Positions 7,548 to 16,032 of a stretch of DNA of 64,000 nucleotides are shown piece after piece. Positions within the stretch are counted from its first letter, which is position 1; each line of letters starts with the position of its first letter. The DNA is from Chryseobacterium taichungense (GTDB taxonomy: Bacteria > Bacteroidota > Bacteroidia > Flavobacteriales > Weeksellaceae): the NCBI RefSeq assembly GCF_900109935.1, contig NZ_FOBV01000005.1, positions 1-64,000 of the forward strand, read 5' to 3'. The position numbers were made by a program, and so were the translations under genes. Below the pieces are notes generated by a model. It ran no database searches and was not told the DNA's origin. It worked only from the letters and a program-made list of their open reading frames with translations.

Positions 7548-8264
7548 CTAATTTAGTATAAAATTTTTATTCGGAATATTATCGAATATGATTTTTAAAT
7601 TTTTCACAAATTTCTGAAGTTCGGAAATAAAGGTCTCATTTTCAGTAGTTTCTCCGTAAGCAAAGAAATTCGTTTCATTAATCCCAAAACCGATCTTGCT
7701 TAAGGTAAACATGATGAAATAAAGAAAATCAACCTCAGAATTAACATCCAGATTATTATATAAAATAATTTTCTTGTTGTCTATGGCAAAAAATTCACAT
7801 TGATTGTGATAAAGATTAATGTGAATTTCCTTATTATTTTTATTATGGATGGAATTCAGAAATTTCTCGCCCGAAAAATTAAAATTCACAGGTAAAGCCA
7901 AATCTTTGATTTTTCTGTAAAAATCCTTCGGGAATGTGTAATAAAACTGAACTTTGAACTTCTCATTGATCGACAGCATCAGCTCTTCTTTTTCCTTATC
8001 AACAGGGGCGTTGAATGCGATCAGATCAAATCCTGTTTCATGCTGCGAAAATCCTTCCGGCATCAGCGTAAAATGATTCAGTGCCGAAATAACATGAATT
8101 TCATCAAACCTTTGTTTGATCAGTACTTCGTCCAGTTTATCTGAAATAAGATTTTCCGGAGATTCTTCATTTACGAAATACGATTTTTCTTCCACAATGC
8201 TTTTATTCCGGGCAATCTGGTAAGTCAATCCGTCTTTGGTGAAAAGTAAATTAAGTATATTCAT
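7548..8264 (-). CDS. DUF3822 family protein
   Basis: 238 residues, no signal peptide or membrane segment. The sequence resembles DUF3822, a Bacteroidota family of ASKHA-like fold proteins commonly found beside rsmD; I recognise the family by context and general wording (LNHFTLMPEGF, LYYNNLD-like strands) rather than by a catalytic motif. It lies between rsmD and the Smr gene on the same strand, with 68 nt to rsmD and 18 nt to the Smr gene's stop, so all three are probably co-transcribed. Function unknown. Confidence 0.75.
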   Translation of the reverse strand: MNILNLLFTKDGLTYQIARNKSIVEEKSYFVNEESPENLISDKLDEVLIKQRFDEIHVISALNHFTLMPEGFSQHETGFDLIAFNAPVDKEKEELMLSINEKFKVQFYYTFPKDFYRKIKDLALPVNFNFSGEKFLNSIHNKNNKEIHINLYHNQCEFFAIDNKKIILYNNLDVNSEVDFLYFIMFTLSKIGFGINETNFFAYGETTENETFISELQKFVKNLKIIFDNIPNKNFILN

Positions 8265-8282
8265 ATTTCAATTCCTGCAAAT

Positions 8283-8777
8283 TTAGTGAAATTCTACCAT
8301 TACAGCACCCGATTGATGATGAAGTATTTCCTTGTTGTAAAAATCGAGCCCAGTCTGGCTTTCCAGGACATCCCAAACCATTCTCTGAAGAGTGCCGTCA
8401 CCGATTCCGTGTACGATCTCTAATCTTTTAAGATGGTTTTTCCTGCAGAAATTCAACGTTTCGAGTAATCTTTCCTTCTGAATGAAAAGTCTTTCAAAAC
8501 TGTCATAATCATTAGGGTTTTTAACAAGATTATGAAAATGAAGGTCAAGAACCAAAGCATTTTTCTGATGTTTTTTAGAAATGTTTTTTTTAGGCTCTGC
8601 TTTTTTTACAACTTTAATATTTTCGTACAGATCTGAATTTTTCGGAACCAGTTTTTCTTTCGGATACTGATGCGTAAAACCATATTCATCTTTAAAAACA
8701 ACAATATTTCCGTTGACCGAAGTGACAACCCCGCTCAAATCTTCATCTACCACCGAAACTTTATCTCCTATTTTCAT
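8283..8777 (-). CDS. Smr-domain protein (DUF2027/MutS2-like C-terminal domain)
   Basis: 164 residues from ATG 8777. The N-terminal half (1-45) looks like a small beta-barrel region (MKIGDKVSVVDED), followed by a Lys-rich linker and a C-terminal Smr domain with LDLH at 77-80 and HGIGDGTL at 123-130. Smr domains act as endonucleases or RNA-binding modules in MutS2 and in ribosome rescue factors; which applies here is unknown. A longer frame to 8807 would add ten residues encoded by repeat-like DNA, so the internal ATG is preferred. Confidence 0.82.
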   Translation of the reverse strand: MKIGDKVSVVDEDLSGVVTSVNGNIVVFKDEYGFTHQYPKEKLVPKNSDLYENIKVVKKAEPKKNISKKHQKNALVLDLHFHNLVKNPNDYDSFERLFIQKERLLETLNFCRKNHLKRLEIVHGIGDGTLQRMVWDVLESQTGLDFYNKEILHHQSGAVMVEFH

Positions 8778-8789
8778 AACTGTTTTTGT

Positions 8790-8871
8790 AAACCACAAAA
8801 AGCACAAATAATTTCACAAATTTCCACAAATTAAATTAGTGATATTCGTGAAACATTAGTGAGATCCGTGT
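8790..8871. repeat. spacer repeat related to the CCACAAAAG family
   Basis: Contains AACCACAAAAAGCACAAAT and the internal direct phrases TTAGTGATATTCGTG and TTAGTGAGATCCGTG. The first phrase resembles repeat units at 11130, 18661 and 18852. No gene is visible. Confidence 0.4.
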
Positions 8872-9369
8872 TTAAAATTTAGGTCCCAATTCAATCACTT
8901 CCAGATCCTTGATTTCCGCTCCGTCGATTACAAAACGCATCATCGTCCTCATTTTGTGCCATCCCTGCTTTCCACATGCTCCCGGATTGAGATGAAGCAG
9001 GTTGTTTTTCTTATCAAACATCACTTTCAAAATATGCGAATGGCCTGAAATAAATAGCTTTGGAGCTTTTCCCGCAATTTCCTGTTTTGCCAGTGGCGTA
9101 TATTTTCCCGGATAACCGCCGATGTGGATCATCAGAACTTCCACACCTTCGCAAAAGAAACGATTCACTTCAGGGAATTCCGAACGGATTTTTGCATTGT
9201 CGATATTTCCGTAAACGCCTTTTAGCGGTTTGATTTTTTCCAGCTGCTCAATCACTTCCATGCTCCCGAAATCACCACCATGCCATATTTCATCTGCCTG
9301 CCCGGCATATTCTAAAATACGGTCATCAATGTATGAATGGGAATCGGAAAGGAGCAGGATTTTGGTCAT
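8872..9369 (-). CDS. YfcE/MJ0936-type metallophosphoesterase
   Basis: 165 residues. All calcineurin-like metal ligands are visible: D9 and H11 (SDSH), D33 (GGD), N55 (GNID), H82, and H110/H112 (SGHSH). Proteins of this size and motif order are phosphodiesterases acting on small artificial or cyclic substrates; the natural substrate is not known. Cytoplasmic, no signal peptide. Transcribed toward the Smr gene, with about 65 nt of repeat-like spacer in between, so it may have its own terminator or simply run into the rsmD operon. Confidence 0.88.
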   Translation of the reverse strand: MTKILLLSDSHSYIDDRILEYAGQADEIWHGGDFGSMEVIEQLEKIKPLKGVYGNIDNAKIRSEFPEVNRFFCEGVEVLMIHIGGYPGKYTPLAKQEIAGKAPKLFISGHSHILKVMFDKKNNLLHLNPGACGKQGWHKMRTMMRFVIDGAEIKDLEVIELGPKF

Positions 9370-9435
9370 TGACTGGTTTTATCCTGCAAAGTTATGAAGT
9401 TTTACTTTTTATATCAGCATCATCTAATATTTAAT

Positions 9436-9443
9436 TAAATTTG
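9436..9443 (+). promoter_or_regulatory. -7 box of the serine hydrolase gene
   Basis: TAAATTTG fits TAnnTTTG and ends 13 nt before the ATG at 9457, leaving a leader of only about 8 nt. Confidence 0.6.
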
Positions 9444-9456
9444 AAAAAATTAAAAA

Positions 9457-11001
9457 ATGAAGCAGAAACTTTCTTTTTTCTTTCTTTTACTTGCTGTCGG
9501 TATTGCGAACGCACAGGTGGAAGAGAAAAAACTTGATGAACTTGTACAAAATACCCTGAAAACATTCGATGTGCCGGGAATGTCGGTGGGAATTATCAAA
9601 GATGGCAAAGTAATTTATTCAAAAGGATTTGGCGTACGCTCTCTGACGACCAAACAACCGATGGATGAAAATACACTTGTTGGAATCGCCTCCAATTCAA
9701 AAGGTTTTACGTGTACGGCTTTGGCTATTTTAGCCGATGAGGGAAAGCTGGATTGGGACGATAAAGTTTCCAAATATATTCCTGAATTTCAGATGTATGA
9801 TCCGTATGTTTCTCAAAATGTTACCATTAAAGATTTGGTGACGCACAGGGCCGGATTAGGACTGGGACAAGGAGATTTGATGTTCTTTCCGGAAGGTGGA
9901 AATCTAACGGTAAATGACATTGTTCACAACGTAAGGTACCTAAAGCCTGAAAATCCTTTCAGAACGACATTAGATTACAATAATATTATGTTCATCGTTG
10001 CCGGTGAAGTCATTCACAGAGTTTCAGGATTAAGCTGGGCAGAATTTATCGAACAGCGGATTATGAAACCTGTAGGAATGACTTCAAGTTTCGGAAGCTA
10101 CAACAGGGCAAAAGCTGTTGCCAATAAAATCGATGCGCATGCGCCGGTTGACGGAAAAGCCATCGCAGTTCCCCACGACTGGAACGAAACAGGCAATGCT
10201 GCGGGAGGAATCTTGAGCAATATTAAAGACATGACAACATGGGCAGAATTCCTGTTGAATAATTTCACCACGAAAGACGGTAAAAAATTAGTTTCAGATA
10301 AAAATGTTCATCAGCTTTGGAGCTTACAGATTCCAGATGCAGTGGCGGCGAAAAATCCTTATGACACCAGTTTCTACGGATATGGAATGGGCTGGTTTTT
10401 AAGTGATGTGAAAGGTCATAAACAAATTCAGCACACCGGCGGATTGATCGGAACGGTTACACAGTTTACGCTGATCCCCGATATGAAACTGGGCATTGTG
10501 GTTTTAACGAACCAGCAATCCGGAGCGGCTTTCAGTACGGTTACCAATACCGTAAAAGATTCTTACCTCGGAATCGCAGACCGCAACTGGCTGAAAACCT
10601 ATGACGACCGAATGAAGAAAATGGAAGCGGAGTTCGACAAGCAGAAAAAAGAAGCCTTTGCCAAATTAGAAACCTTCAGGAAAGACAAAAATCTTCAGCC
10701 AAAAGCAGAACAATTCGTCGGAACCTATGGCGACAAATGGTTTGGCGATGTAGAAATCTCACAGCAGGGAAATGCTTACAGGATTTTCTGTAAAAATTCT
10801 CCAAGATTGAAAGGTGAATTACTGCCTTTTTCCAATAATTCTTTTATTATCAAATGGGATGACAGAAGCTACGATGCCGATGCTTACATTATTTTCGACT
10901 ATGACGAGACAGGAAAAGCGCAGTCTGCCAGATTGAAACCGATTTCCGATGTTACGGATTTCAGCTTTGATTTTGATGATCTGGATTTGAGACGGAAATA
11001 A
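9457..11001 (+). CDS. Secreted serine hydrolase, class C beta-lactamase/DD-peptidase fold, with DUF3471-like C-terminal domain
   Basis: 514 residues with a signal peptide (about 1-19, ending ANA). The active site set is present: SxxK at 79-82 (SNSK), YNN at 174-176 and HTG at 326-328. The catalytic domain spans about 25-370; a coiled linker near 385-415 leads to a C-terminal beta domain like DUF3471. Such proteins act in the periplasm or at the surface as esterases, D-aminopeptidases or peptidoglycan enzymes; true beta-lactamase activity should not be assumed. Monocistronic, with its own promoter and a downstream hairpin. Confidence 0.88.
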   Translation: MKQKLSFFFLLLAVGIANAQVEEKKLDELVQNTLKTFDVPGMSVGIIKDGKVIYSKGFGVRSLTTKQPMDENTLVGIASNSKGFTCTALAILADEGKLDWDDKVSKYIPEFQMYDPYVSQNVTIKDLVTHRAGLGLGQGDLMFFPEGGNLTVNDIVHNVRYLKPENPFRTTLDYNNIMFIVAGEVIHRVSGLSWAEFIEQRIMKPVGMTSSFGSYNRAKAVANKIDAHAPVDGKAIAVPHDWNETGNAAGGILSNIKDMTTWAEFLLNNFTTKDGKKLVSDKNVHQLWSLQIPDAVAAKNPYDTSFYGYGMGWFLSDVKGHKQIQHTGGLIGTVTQFTLIPDMKLGIVVLTNQQSGAAFSTVTNTVKDSYLGIADRNWLKTYDDRMKKMEAEFDKQKKEAFAKLETFRKDKNLQPKAEQFVGTYGDKWFGDVEISQQGNAYRIFCKNSPRLKGELLPFSNNSFIIKWDDRSYDADAYIIFDYDETGKAQSARLKPISDVTDFSFDFDDLDLRRK

Positions 11002-11037
11002 TTTATAAAAAATCATTCAGGGAATGCTTATCAATAG

Positions 11038-11060
11038 GGACGGGCTTAGCCCGTCTTTTG
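11038..11060 (+). terminator. GC-rich hairpin terminator after the serine hydrolase gene
   Basis: GACGGGC pairs with GCCCGTC around TTA, followed by TTTT. It lies about 40 nt after the stop codon. Confidence 0.65.
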
Positions 11061-11118
11061 GTTTTTGAATGGAGAAAAAGGCTTTAGCCGAAAATTATGG
11101 GTTAAGTTTGTTTGAACT

Positions 11119-11297
11119 TTTTATGTAACCACAAAAGTGACAAAAGCTTTTAACACATAAGTCATATTAGATTAAAGGATAAAGCGTTGCGCATATTTTA
11201 GAACACAAAAGTTCTAAAAAATCTTTGATTTTTTACATGGTAAGATGAAAAGATCCGGTGGCTGAGGCTCTCGAAGCCATTGGATCGTTTCATCTTA
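11119..11297. repeat. interspersed repeat block with a large hairpin
   Basis: The left part (11130-11230, CCACAAAAGTGACAAAAGC and onward through AAAGGATAAAGCGTTGCGC) recurs in similar form at 18661-18765. The right part forms a 57-nt stem: TAAGATGAAA (11241-11250) with TTTCATCTTA (11288-11297), then GATCC with GGATC, then GGTGGCT with AGCCATT. The tip phrase CCGGTGGCTGAG also occurs near 18790. The stem contains the stop codon of the next minus-strand gene. Confidence 0.6.
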
Positions 11298-11769
11298 TTT
11301 TTCCCGGATCATAGAAGAACAGCAGTCTCTTTTTGGCTCCGTCAAATTCAGACCACGAATTGCAGTCGATCTCAAAACCCGCCACGCCGCAGGTCGGGAA
11401 GTGGAAGATGTCTTCAGAAATAGAATTGGCAAAATTGGAAATTCCGTTATTGTGGGAGAAAAATGCTACGGAATTTACATTGTCATCTAAATCATAGATC
11501 ACAGACTCAAAATTGCTTTCCGAAGGATTATAAAGTTTCTCATTCGTGACCATATTGATGTCATAAGACTGATTGAAGATTTTGCATGTATTCAATGCAC
11601 GTACAGCCGGGCTCGACACAAAATAGTCGATTGCCACATTGTTATTTTTCATAAACCTGGACATCTGCATGGCTTCTTCTAACCCCTTGTCTGCCAAAGG
11701 TCTGTCGAAGTCCTCTGTTTCTTCGGGCCAGTCACTTTTCGCATGTCTTACGAGAATGAGTTTCTTCAT
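11290..11769 (-). CDS. SixA-like histidine phosphatase
   Basis: 159 residues. The histidine phosphatase motif is RHAKSDW at 8-14 with the phospho-accepting His9; the second histidine is in FFSHNNGIS. The short length and the A for G change in RHG match the SixA branch, which in enterobacteria dephosphorylates phosphohistidine of phosphotransfer proteins. Target here is unknown. The 3' end, including the TGA stop, lies inside a large palindromic repeat, so the gene's terminator may have been supplied by a mobile repeat. Confidence 0.85.
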   Translation of the reverse strand: MKKLILVRHAKSDWPEETEDFDRPLADKGLEEAMQMSRFMKNNNVAIDYFVSSPAVRALNTCKIFNQSYDINMVTNEKLYNPSESNFESVIYDLDDNVNSVAFFSHNNGISNFANSISEDIFHFPTCGVAGFEIDCNSWSEFDGAKKRLLFFYDPGKIR

Positions 11770-11867
11770 ATTTTCGTTTTTAGAAAATTAAAATTATAAA
11801 AAAAATAGCGGAATAAAAACATGATTTATAAAAAAAATGTGTTTGGAATAAAATCATTAAAATTTAC

Positions 11868-11875
11868 TAAATTTG
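11868..11875 (+). promoter_or_regulatory. -7 box of ruvX, near-leaderless
   Basis: TAAATTTG fits TAnnTTTG and ends only 7 nt before the ruvX ATG (11883), so the mRNA may begin at or within a few bases of the start codon. Confidence 0.6.
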
Positions 11876-11882
11876 CAAACCT

Positions 11883-12299
11883 ATGGGACAAATCCTTGCA
11901 ATAGACTACGGAAAGGCTCGGTGCGGCATCGCTGTAACCGACGATATGCAGATCATTGCAAGCGGTCTGGACACCGTGTCTACGCAGATTTTAACTGAAT
12001 TTTTAAAGAAATATTTCAGCGAAAACAAAGTAGATGAAGTGGTAATAGGCCTTCCTGTAGATCTGAAAGGAAATATTTCCGAAGTGGAAACCGACATTTT
12101 GAAATTTATAGATATTTTTAAAAACGAATTTCCAACGGTTAAAGTCAACCGCTTCGATGAGAGATTTACATCCAAGATGGCTTCTTTTTTTATTTCCCAA
12201 AGCGGAAAAAGTAAAAAGCAGCGGCAGGAGAAAGGATTAATAGATAAAGTAAGTGCAACCATCATATTGCAGAATTTTTTAGAACAAAGAACAAGATGA
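11883..12299 (+). CDS. ruvX: Putative Holliday junction resolvase RuvX/YqgF
   Basis: 138 residues, full length for the family. The RNase H-like core shows IDYGKARCGIAV near the N-terminus, VIGLPVDLKG in the middle and RFDERFTS followed by a late Asp (LIDKVSA), the acidic active-site set. YqgF proteins are linked to 16S pre-rRNA 5' end processing and, historically, to Holliday junction cleavage. The stop overlaps the def start by 4 nt (ATGA), so the pair is translationally coupled. Its promoter box sits 7 nt before the ATG. Confidence 0.92.
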   Translation: MGQILAIDYGKARCGIAVTDDMQIIASGLDTVSTQILTEFLKKYFSENKVDEVVIGLPVDLKGNISEVETDILKFIDIFKNEFPTVKVNRFDERFTSKMASFFISQSGKSKKQRQEKGLIDKVSATIILQNFLEQRTR

Positions 12300-12868
12300 T
12301 TTTACCGATAAGAGCTTTTGGGGACCCGGTTTTAAGAAAAGTGGCAAAGGACATAGACCAGGATTATCCCGACCTGCAGGAACTGATAGAAAACATGTTC
12401 GAGACCATGTACAGTGCCAACGGAATTGGCCTGGCGGCCCCGCAGATCGGACTGGATATCCGTCTGTTTGTGATCGATGTGAGCCCGCTGGCGGAAGATG
12501 AAGATTATGAAGACATCAAGGATGAGCTGGCAGAATTTAAGAAAGTGTTCATCAATGCGCAAATTCTTGAAGAATCCGGTGAAGAGTGGAAATTCAATGA
12601 AGGATGCCTTTCGATTCCGGATGTACGGGAAGACGTGAAGCGGAAAGAAACCATCGTCATTGAATACTATGACGAAAATTTCGTAAAACATACCGAAACT
12701 TTTTCCGATATTAGAGCCCGCGTAATCCAGCATGAGTATGACCACATCGAAGGAATTCTGTTCACCGACCATTTGAGCGCCCTGAAAAAGAAGCTCGTGA
12801 AAGGAAAGCTGACCAAAATTACCCAGGGTGACGTAAGCATCAGTTATAAAATGAGATTCCCCAAATAA
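12296..12868 (+). CDS. def: Peptide deformylase
   Basis: 190 residues. It removes the formyl group from nascent N-terminal methionine. The three motifs are intact: GIGLAAPQ (43-50), EGCLS (102-106, metal ligand C104) and HEYDH (146-150, metal-binding histidines and catalytic glutamate). A 20-residue acidic insertion around 68-85 (EDEDYEDIKDELAE) lies between motifs I and II. Coupled to ruvX through an ATGA overlap. Confidence 0.96.
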   Translation: MILPIRAFGDPVLRKVAKDIDQDYPDLQELIENMFETMYSANGIGLAAPQIGLDIRLFVIDVSPLAEDEDYEDIKDELAEFKKVFINAQILEESGEEWKFNEGCLSIPDVREDVKRKETIVIEYYDENFVKHTETFSDIRARVIQHEYDHIEGILFTDHLSALKKKLVKGKLTKITQGDVSISYKMRFPK

Positions 12869-12963
12869 GTAAATAATAAAAAGAAGAAATATAACGCAAA
12901 AGCCCACGCACGGAGCTTGCCGAGGTGCCGGAAGCGATTGCAGAATTGATAAAAAATAAAATT

Positions 12964-13527
12964 ATGCTGTTAGAAAAAATAATTTCAATCTCTGGAAAAC
13001 CAGGACTTTACAAATTAGTTTCTCAATTAAGAAACGGTTTTATCATTGAAGATGTTACGACCAAGAAGAAAGTGAGCATCGGGAATTCCAGCCAGGTAAG
13101 CTTGCTGGATAACATCGCCATGTTTACCTTTGATAAGGAAGTTCCTTTGTTCGAAGTGTTTGAAAATATTGCGAAAAACTACGATTACAAAGAAGCCATC
13201 CACCACAAAGCTACTGAAGCTGAGCTGAAAGAATTCATGACCGCTTCTCTTCCGAACTACGATACCGAAAGAGTGTACGCTTCCGATATCAAAAAACTGG
13301 CACAATGGTACAACATCCTTCACAAAGCTGGATACATCACGCCGGAAAGCTTTGTAAAAGCAGAGCCTGAAACACTGGATGGCGAACCGGCGACTGAAGA
13401 AGTAAACGTAGAAAAAGAAGCGCCTAAGAAAGCAGCCCCAAAAGCTGAAAAGCAGGCCGCTCCAAAAGTAAAAGCCACTTCCGCAGCCAAAGCCGCTCCG
13501 AAAAGCACGCACAGAAAACAGGGATAA
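12964..13527 (+). CDS. DUF5606 family protein with Ala/Lys/Pro-rich tail
   Basis: 187 residues from ATG 12964. The globular part (1-about 130) opens MLLEKIISISGKPGLYKLVSQ, the wording of DUF5606, a small Bacteroidota family of unknown role. The tail (about 150-187) is rich in Ala, Lys and Pro, basic and probably disordered, as in some nucleic-acid binding proteins. An upstream in-frame GTG at 12925 would add 13 residues translated from GC-rich spacer, so it is not preferred. It follows def by about 95 nt and could share its transcript. Confidence 0.75.
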   Translation: MLLEKIISISGKPGLYKLVSQLRNGFIIEDVTTKKKVSIGNSSQVSLLDNIAMFTFDKEVPLFEVFENIAKNYDYKEAIHHKATEAELKEFMTASLPNYDTERVYASDIKKLAQWYNILHKAGYITPESFVKAEPETLDGEPATEEVNVEKEAPKKAAPKAEKQAAPKVKATSAAKAAPKSTHRKQG

Positions 13528-13553
13528 ATCCTTGATTTTAATTTAAGATATGG

Positions 13554-13580
13554 ACCTCATCAGATTTGGTGGGGTTTTTT
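13554..13580 (+). terminator. terminator closing the ruvX-def-DUF5606 unit
   Basis: ACCTCATCA (13554-13562) pairs with TGGTGGGGT (13567-13575) with two G-T pairs, followed by T5. Confidence 0.75.
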
Positions 13581-13817
13581 GTTGTTTTTAATAGTAAAGA
13601 ATATTCTATTATAAATTCAGTATAAATACGGATTGCCGTAAACACAAAATATTTCTTATTATTACATTTATGAATTGATCGATCCATAGAGGAAAATTAT
13701 TTCCTTATCGAACTATGATATTAGAAAGTCTTTTAATTTATATTTTTAAGAACAAGAATTTTGACACAACACATATTTACACTAAAGCCGATAAAATAAC
13801 TATAGAAAATTTATTAT
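13581..13817. other. AT-rich boundary between housekeeping genes and the accessory block
   Basis: No gene seen. Base composition drops visibly in GC from here to about 16.8 kb. I found no clear TAnnTTTG box in the 60 nt before the next ATG. Confidence 0.4.
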
Positions 13818-14093
13818 ATGACAAGATCTACAGACAATAAGTATGGTATAATCGCTATCATCGAACGTGCAAAACAATATAATTCTGAAATAGGATACTA
13901 TGAAGAACATTTTATAAACGAAAATTTTAATTATACTGTTAAGGTATCTAATGGGAGAATTTATGTGCCAATAAGTATGGCTCAAAATCAAGAAGCTCTG
14001 CCGTCAAGCATTAACGAGAATCGTATAAAAATTGTCGCCGCTAATTTTAAAAATGATAATCCAGAACCAAATACCAATAATACAACTGTATAA
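13818..14093 (+). CDS. small unknown protein upstream of the cyclase-like gene
   Basis: 91 residues, not recognised. No signal peptide or membrane segment. The first 20 residues are amphipathic (YGIIAIIERAKQ), the middle is strand-like (NYTVKVSNGRIYVPI) and the tail is Asn/Pro/Thr-rich and probably disordered. It ends 8 nt before the ATG of the cyclase-like gene, so the two are very likely co-transcribed and may work together. The AT-rich codon use matches its downstream neighbours and not the flanking housekeeping genes. Confidence 0.65.
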   Translation: MTRSTDNKYGIIAIIERAKQYNSEIGYYEEHFINENFNYTVKVSNGRIYVPISMAQNQEALPSSINENRIKIVAANFKNDNPEPNTNNTTV

Positions 14094-14101
14094 TATAATA
14101 A

Positions 14102-14983
14102 ATGGAATTGATTAATAAAATTCAAGGTGCTGTATTCTTTGTCGATATTCTAGGATTTGGTGCTTTGACACAAAAAAAAATAAATCTCAAAGACGAAGAT
14201 TTTGCGGTATGGTTAGACCAATACTCATTGCCTTATGAAAATCAAAACCTAGCAGCCAGTGTCCTGGCAAAGTTTAGAGAAATTTTATTAAAAATTAATA
14301 AAAAATTTGGAGATACTACCATTTCACAATTATCTGATTGTGCTTTCATATGGTCTAAAAACGTTAAAGAAGTAGTTATTTCGGCAAATAATATAATGTC
14401 TGAGTGTATTTCAAATGGTATATTATGTCGGGGAGGATTATCCTACGGAGAAATAATTGAAACTAGTCAAAATCACACGTTAGGGCGATTTATACTAGGA
14501 GATGCGGTAACAAATGCCGTAAAGTTAGAAGGAATTGCAAAAGGTTGTAGAATAATGATTAATCAGGAGTTTCCACACGATTTAAATTCTTGTGATAAAG
14601 AATTTAGCAATAATATTTCCACTTTATTTCAACCATTCATAAATCCACTTGACTTTGAAACTTACGATGAATTTAAATGGTATTTTGCACCATTCATGGA
14701 AAAAGATTTTTCGATTCAATATATTAACCATTCTCAGAAAGCAAAGCATACAAATAGCAGACTAAAACTTGCTAATATAATTAGACTTAGCCCAAAATTT
14801 TCGTGGAATGCCACCAATGCTCAAGGGGTCGTTCATTTAAAAAGTTCTCTAAATTTTCTTTCGGAGACTAAGGATGAAATTTTTAGAGTGTCACATAATT
14901 TCAATTTTAAAGAAGTTCATAAAAATAGATCAGAATCAGCATTAAATATGGCTAATAAATTGATTGATGAAGAAATAAAATAA
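14102..14983 (+). CDS. class III nucleotidyl cyclase-like protein, putative defence signalling enzyme
   Basis: 293 residues. The N-terminal 155 residues follow the order of a class III cyclase domain: VFFVDILGFGAL with D15 at the first metal site, ISQLSDCAFIWS with D79 at the second, then RGGLSYGEI (110-118) and GDAVTNAVKLEGIAKGCRIMI (133-153), which corresponds to the VNxAARLxxxAxxGxI region of cyclases. The usual transition-state Arg is replaced by Lys (K141) and the Asn is shifted one place, so nucleotide specificity or even activity is uncertain. The C-terminal half is not recognised. Single-domain cyclases of this kind next to membrane effectors occur in Pycsar anti-phage systems (cCMP/cUMP); that role is inferred here from domain and neighbours. 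Confidence 0.6.
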   Translation: MELINKIQGAVFFVDILGFGALTQKKINLKDEDFAVWLDQYSLPYENQNLAASVLAKFREILLKINKKFGDTTISQLSDCAFIWSKNVKEVVISANNIMSECISNGILCRGGLSYGEIIETSQNHTLGRFILGDAVTNAVKLEGIAKGCRIMINQEFPHDLNSCDKEFSNNISTLFQPFINPLDFETYDEFKWYFAPFMEKDFSIQYINHSQKAKHTNSRLKLANIIRLSPKFSWNATNAQGVVHLKSSLNFLSETKDEIFRVSHNFNFKEVHKNRSESALNMANKLIDEEIK

Positions 14984-14989
14984 AAACTG

Positions 14990-15005
14990 AATCCCAAAAA
15001 ACGAT
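14990..15005 (+). repeat. post-gene motif, copy 1
   Basis: AATCCCAAAAAACGAT lies 7 nt after the stop of the cyclase-like gene. Similar copies lie at 16008-16024 and 16735-16750, each just 3' of a gene of this block. Confidence 0.6.
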
Positions 15006-15131
15006 TAAGATTTCAAAAAATTATTATAAAGTAGTATATGTTAGCCAATTTTATTTACAAATTAGTTCCTGAAAATTTAACAAAAGAGTACAATAATTCA
15101 ACATTTGTAAATTAAAATAAAATTAATAGCG

Positions 15132-15986
15132 ATGAAAAATAATAAAAAAAGTAATTGGGCAATGTGGATAATTGGAGGTGTTTCAATTATTTTTATGGTT
15201 GTTACTTTATGGTTTAATTACAACCATGCAACAGGCCTTGGAGAGGAGGGTCAAGGAACCTTTGGTGACATGTTTGGAGCGTCTAATGCTTTGTTTACGG
15301 GATTATCTTTTACTGGTGTTATTATTGCTATTCTCTTACAGCGTCAGGAATTAAAACTTCAACGTGAAGAACTTGAATTAACCAGAGGTGAAATGGCAGA
15401 CACTAGGAAAGAATTTGTTACTCAAAATGAAAATTTAAGAATTCAAAGATTTGAGAACACATTTTTTGAAATGATTTCTTTATTTAACACAATTGTAAAT
15501 AATACATCTATTCAAATTGACAATGACACTTATCACGGACGAAAAGCATTTAATAAAATCTCTGAGGTAATTGCTTTAGATGCTCAAAATAATGCTGTAA
15601 GTAAAGAAGGTCTTCGTAAAAATTACAAAAAAATAATGGAAGATTATACTGTAGACGAAGTTCTTTCATTTTATATTTCTTCTTATAAATTATATAAAGA
15701 ATTTCTGGCTCACTATTTTAGAACGTTTTATCATATAATAAAACTTATTCATAATACAAATGGTATAGAAAAAAGGACATACATTGCTTATGCTAGAGCA
15801 CAACTTTCAAGTCATGATATGATATTGTTCTTATATAATGGGTTACATGAAAATGGAAAAGAAAAATTTAAACCATTAATTGAAACATACACTCTATTTG
15901 ATAATTTAGATGATGAATTGTTAATTAATATAGAGGCCAAAAATGCTTACGCTGAAACAGCTTTTATACATCCAAAAGAAAATTAA
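15132..15986 (+). CDS. putative phage abortive infection protein (putAbiC-like membrane protein)
   Basis: 284 residues. Two transmembrane helices (about 9-28 and 52-70) enclose a short periplasmic loop with a GxFGDMFGASNALF segment. A charged coiled coil follows (about 72-112), then a soluble domain with FENTFFEMISLFNTIVNN and later HYFRTFYHIIKLIHN, the two stretches I associate with the putAbiC family (Pfam PF16872). Relatives are linked to lactococcal AbiC-type phage exclusion; the mechanism is not known. It is separated from the cyclase-like gene by about 150 nt and from the next gene by 46 nt. Whether it is an effector of the cyclase-like protein or an independent defence gene cannot be told from sequence. 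Confidence 0.72.
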   Translation: MKNNKKSNWAMWIIGGVSIIFMVVTLWFNYNHATGLGEEGQGTFGDMFGASNALFTGLSFTGVIIAILLQRQELKLQREELELTRGEMADTRKEFVTQNENLRIQRFENTFFEMISLFNTIVNNTSIQIDNDTYHGRKAFNKISEVIALDAQNNAVSKEGLRKNYKKIMEDYTVDEVLSFYISSYKLYKEFLAHYFRTFYHIIKLIHNTNGIEKRTYIAYARAQLSSHDMILFLYNGLHENGKEKFKPLIETYTLFDNLDDELLINIEAKNAYAETAFIHPKEN

Positions 15987-16007
15987 GTTATAATAAAGTA
16001 GAATCTC

Positions 16008-16024
16008 AATCTCAAAAAAACGAT
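16008..16024 (+). repeat. post-gene motif, copy 2
   Basis: AATCTCAAAAAAACGAT, 21 nt after the putAbiC-like stop and 8 nt before the next ATG. It differs from copies 1 and 3 mainly by one extra A. Confidence 0.6.
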
Positions 16025-16032
16025 AATAACCT

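Noticed and set aside
12925..12963. longer DUF5606 gene start at GTG 12925
   Set aside because: The extension is GC-rich spacer translated in frame, while the family starts MLLEKIISI at 12964.
15040..15062. integron attC-like core (GTTAGCC) between accessory genes
   Set aside because: It does not match the GTTRRRY core and no complementary partner was found; no integrase is nearby.
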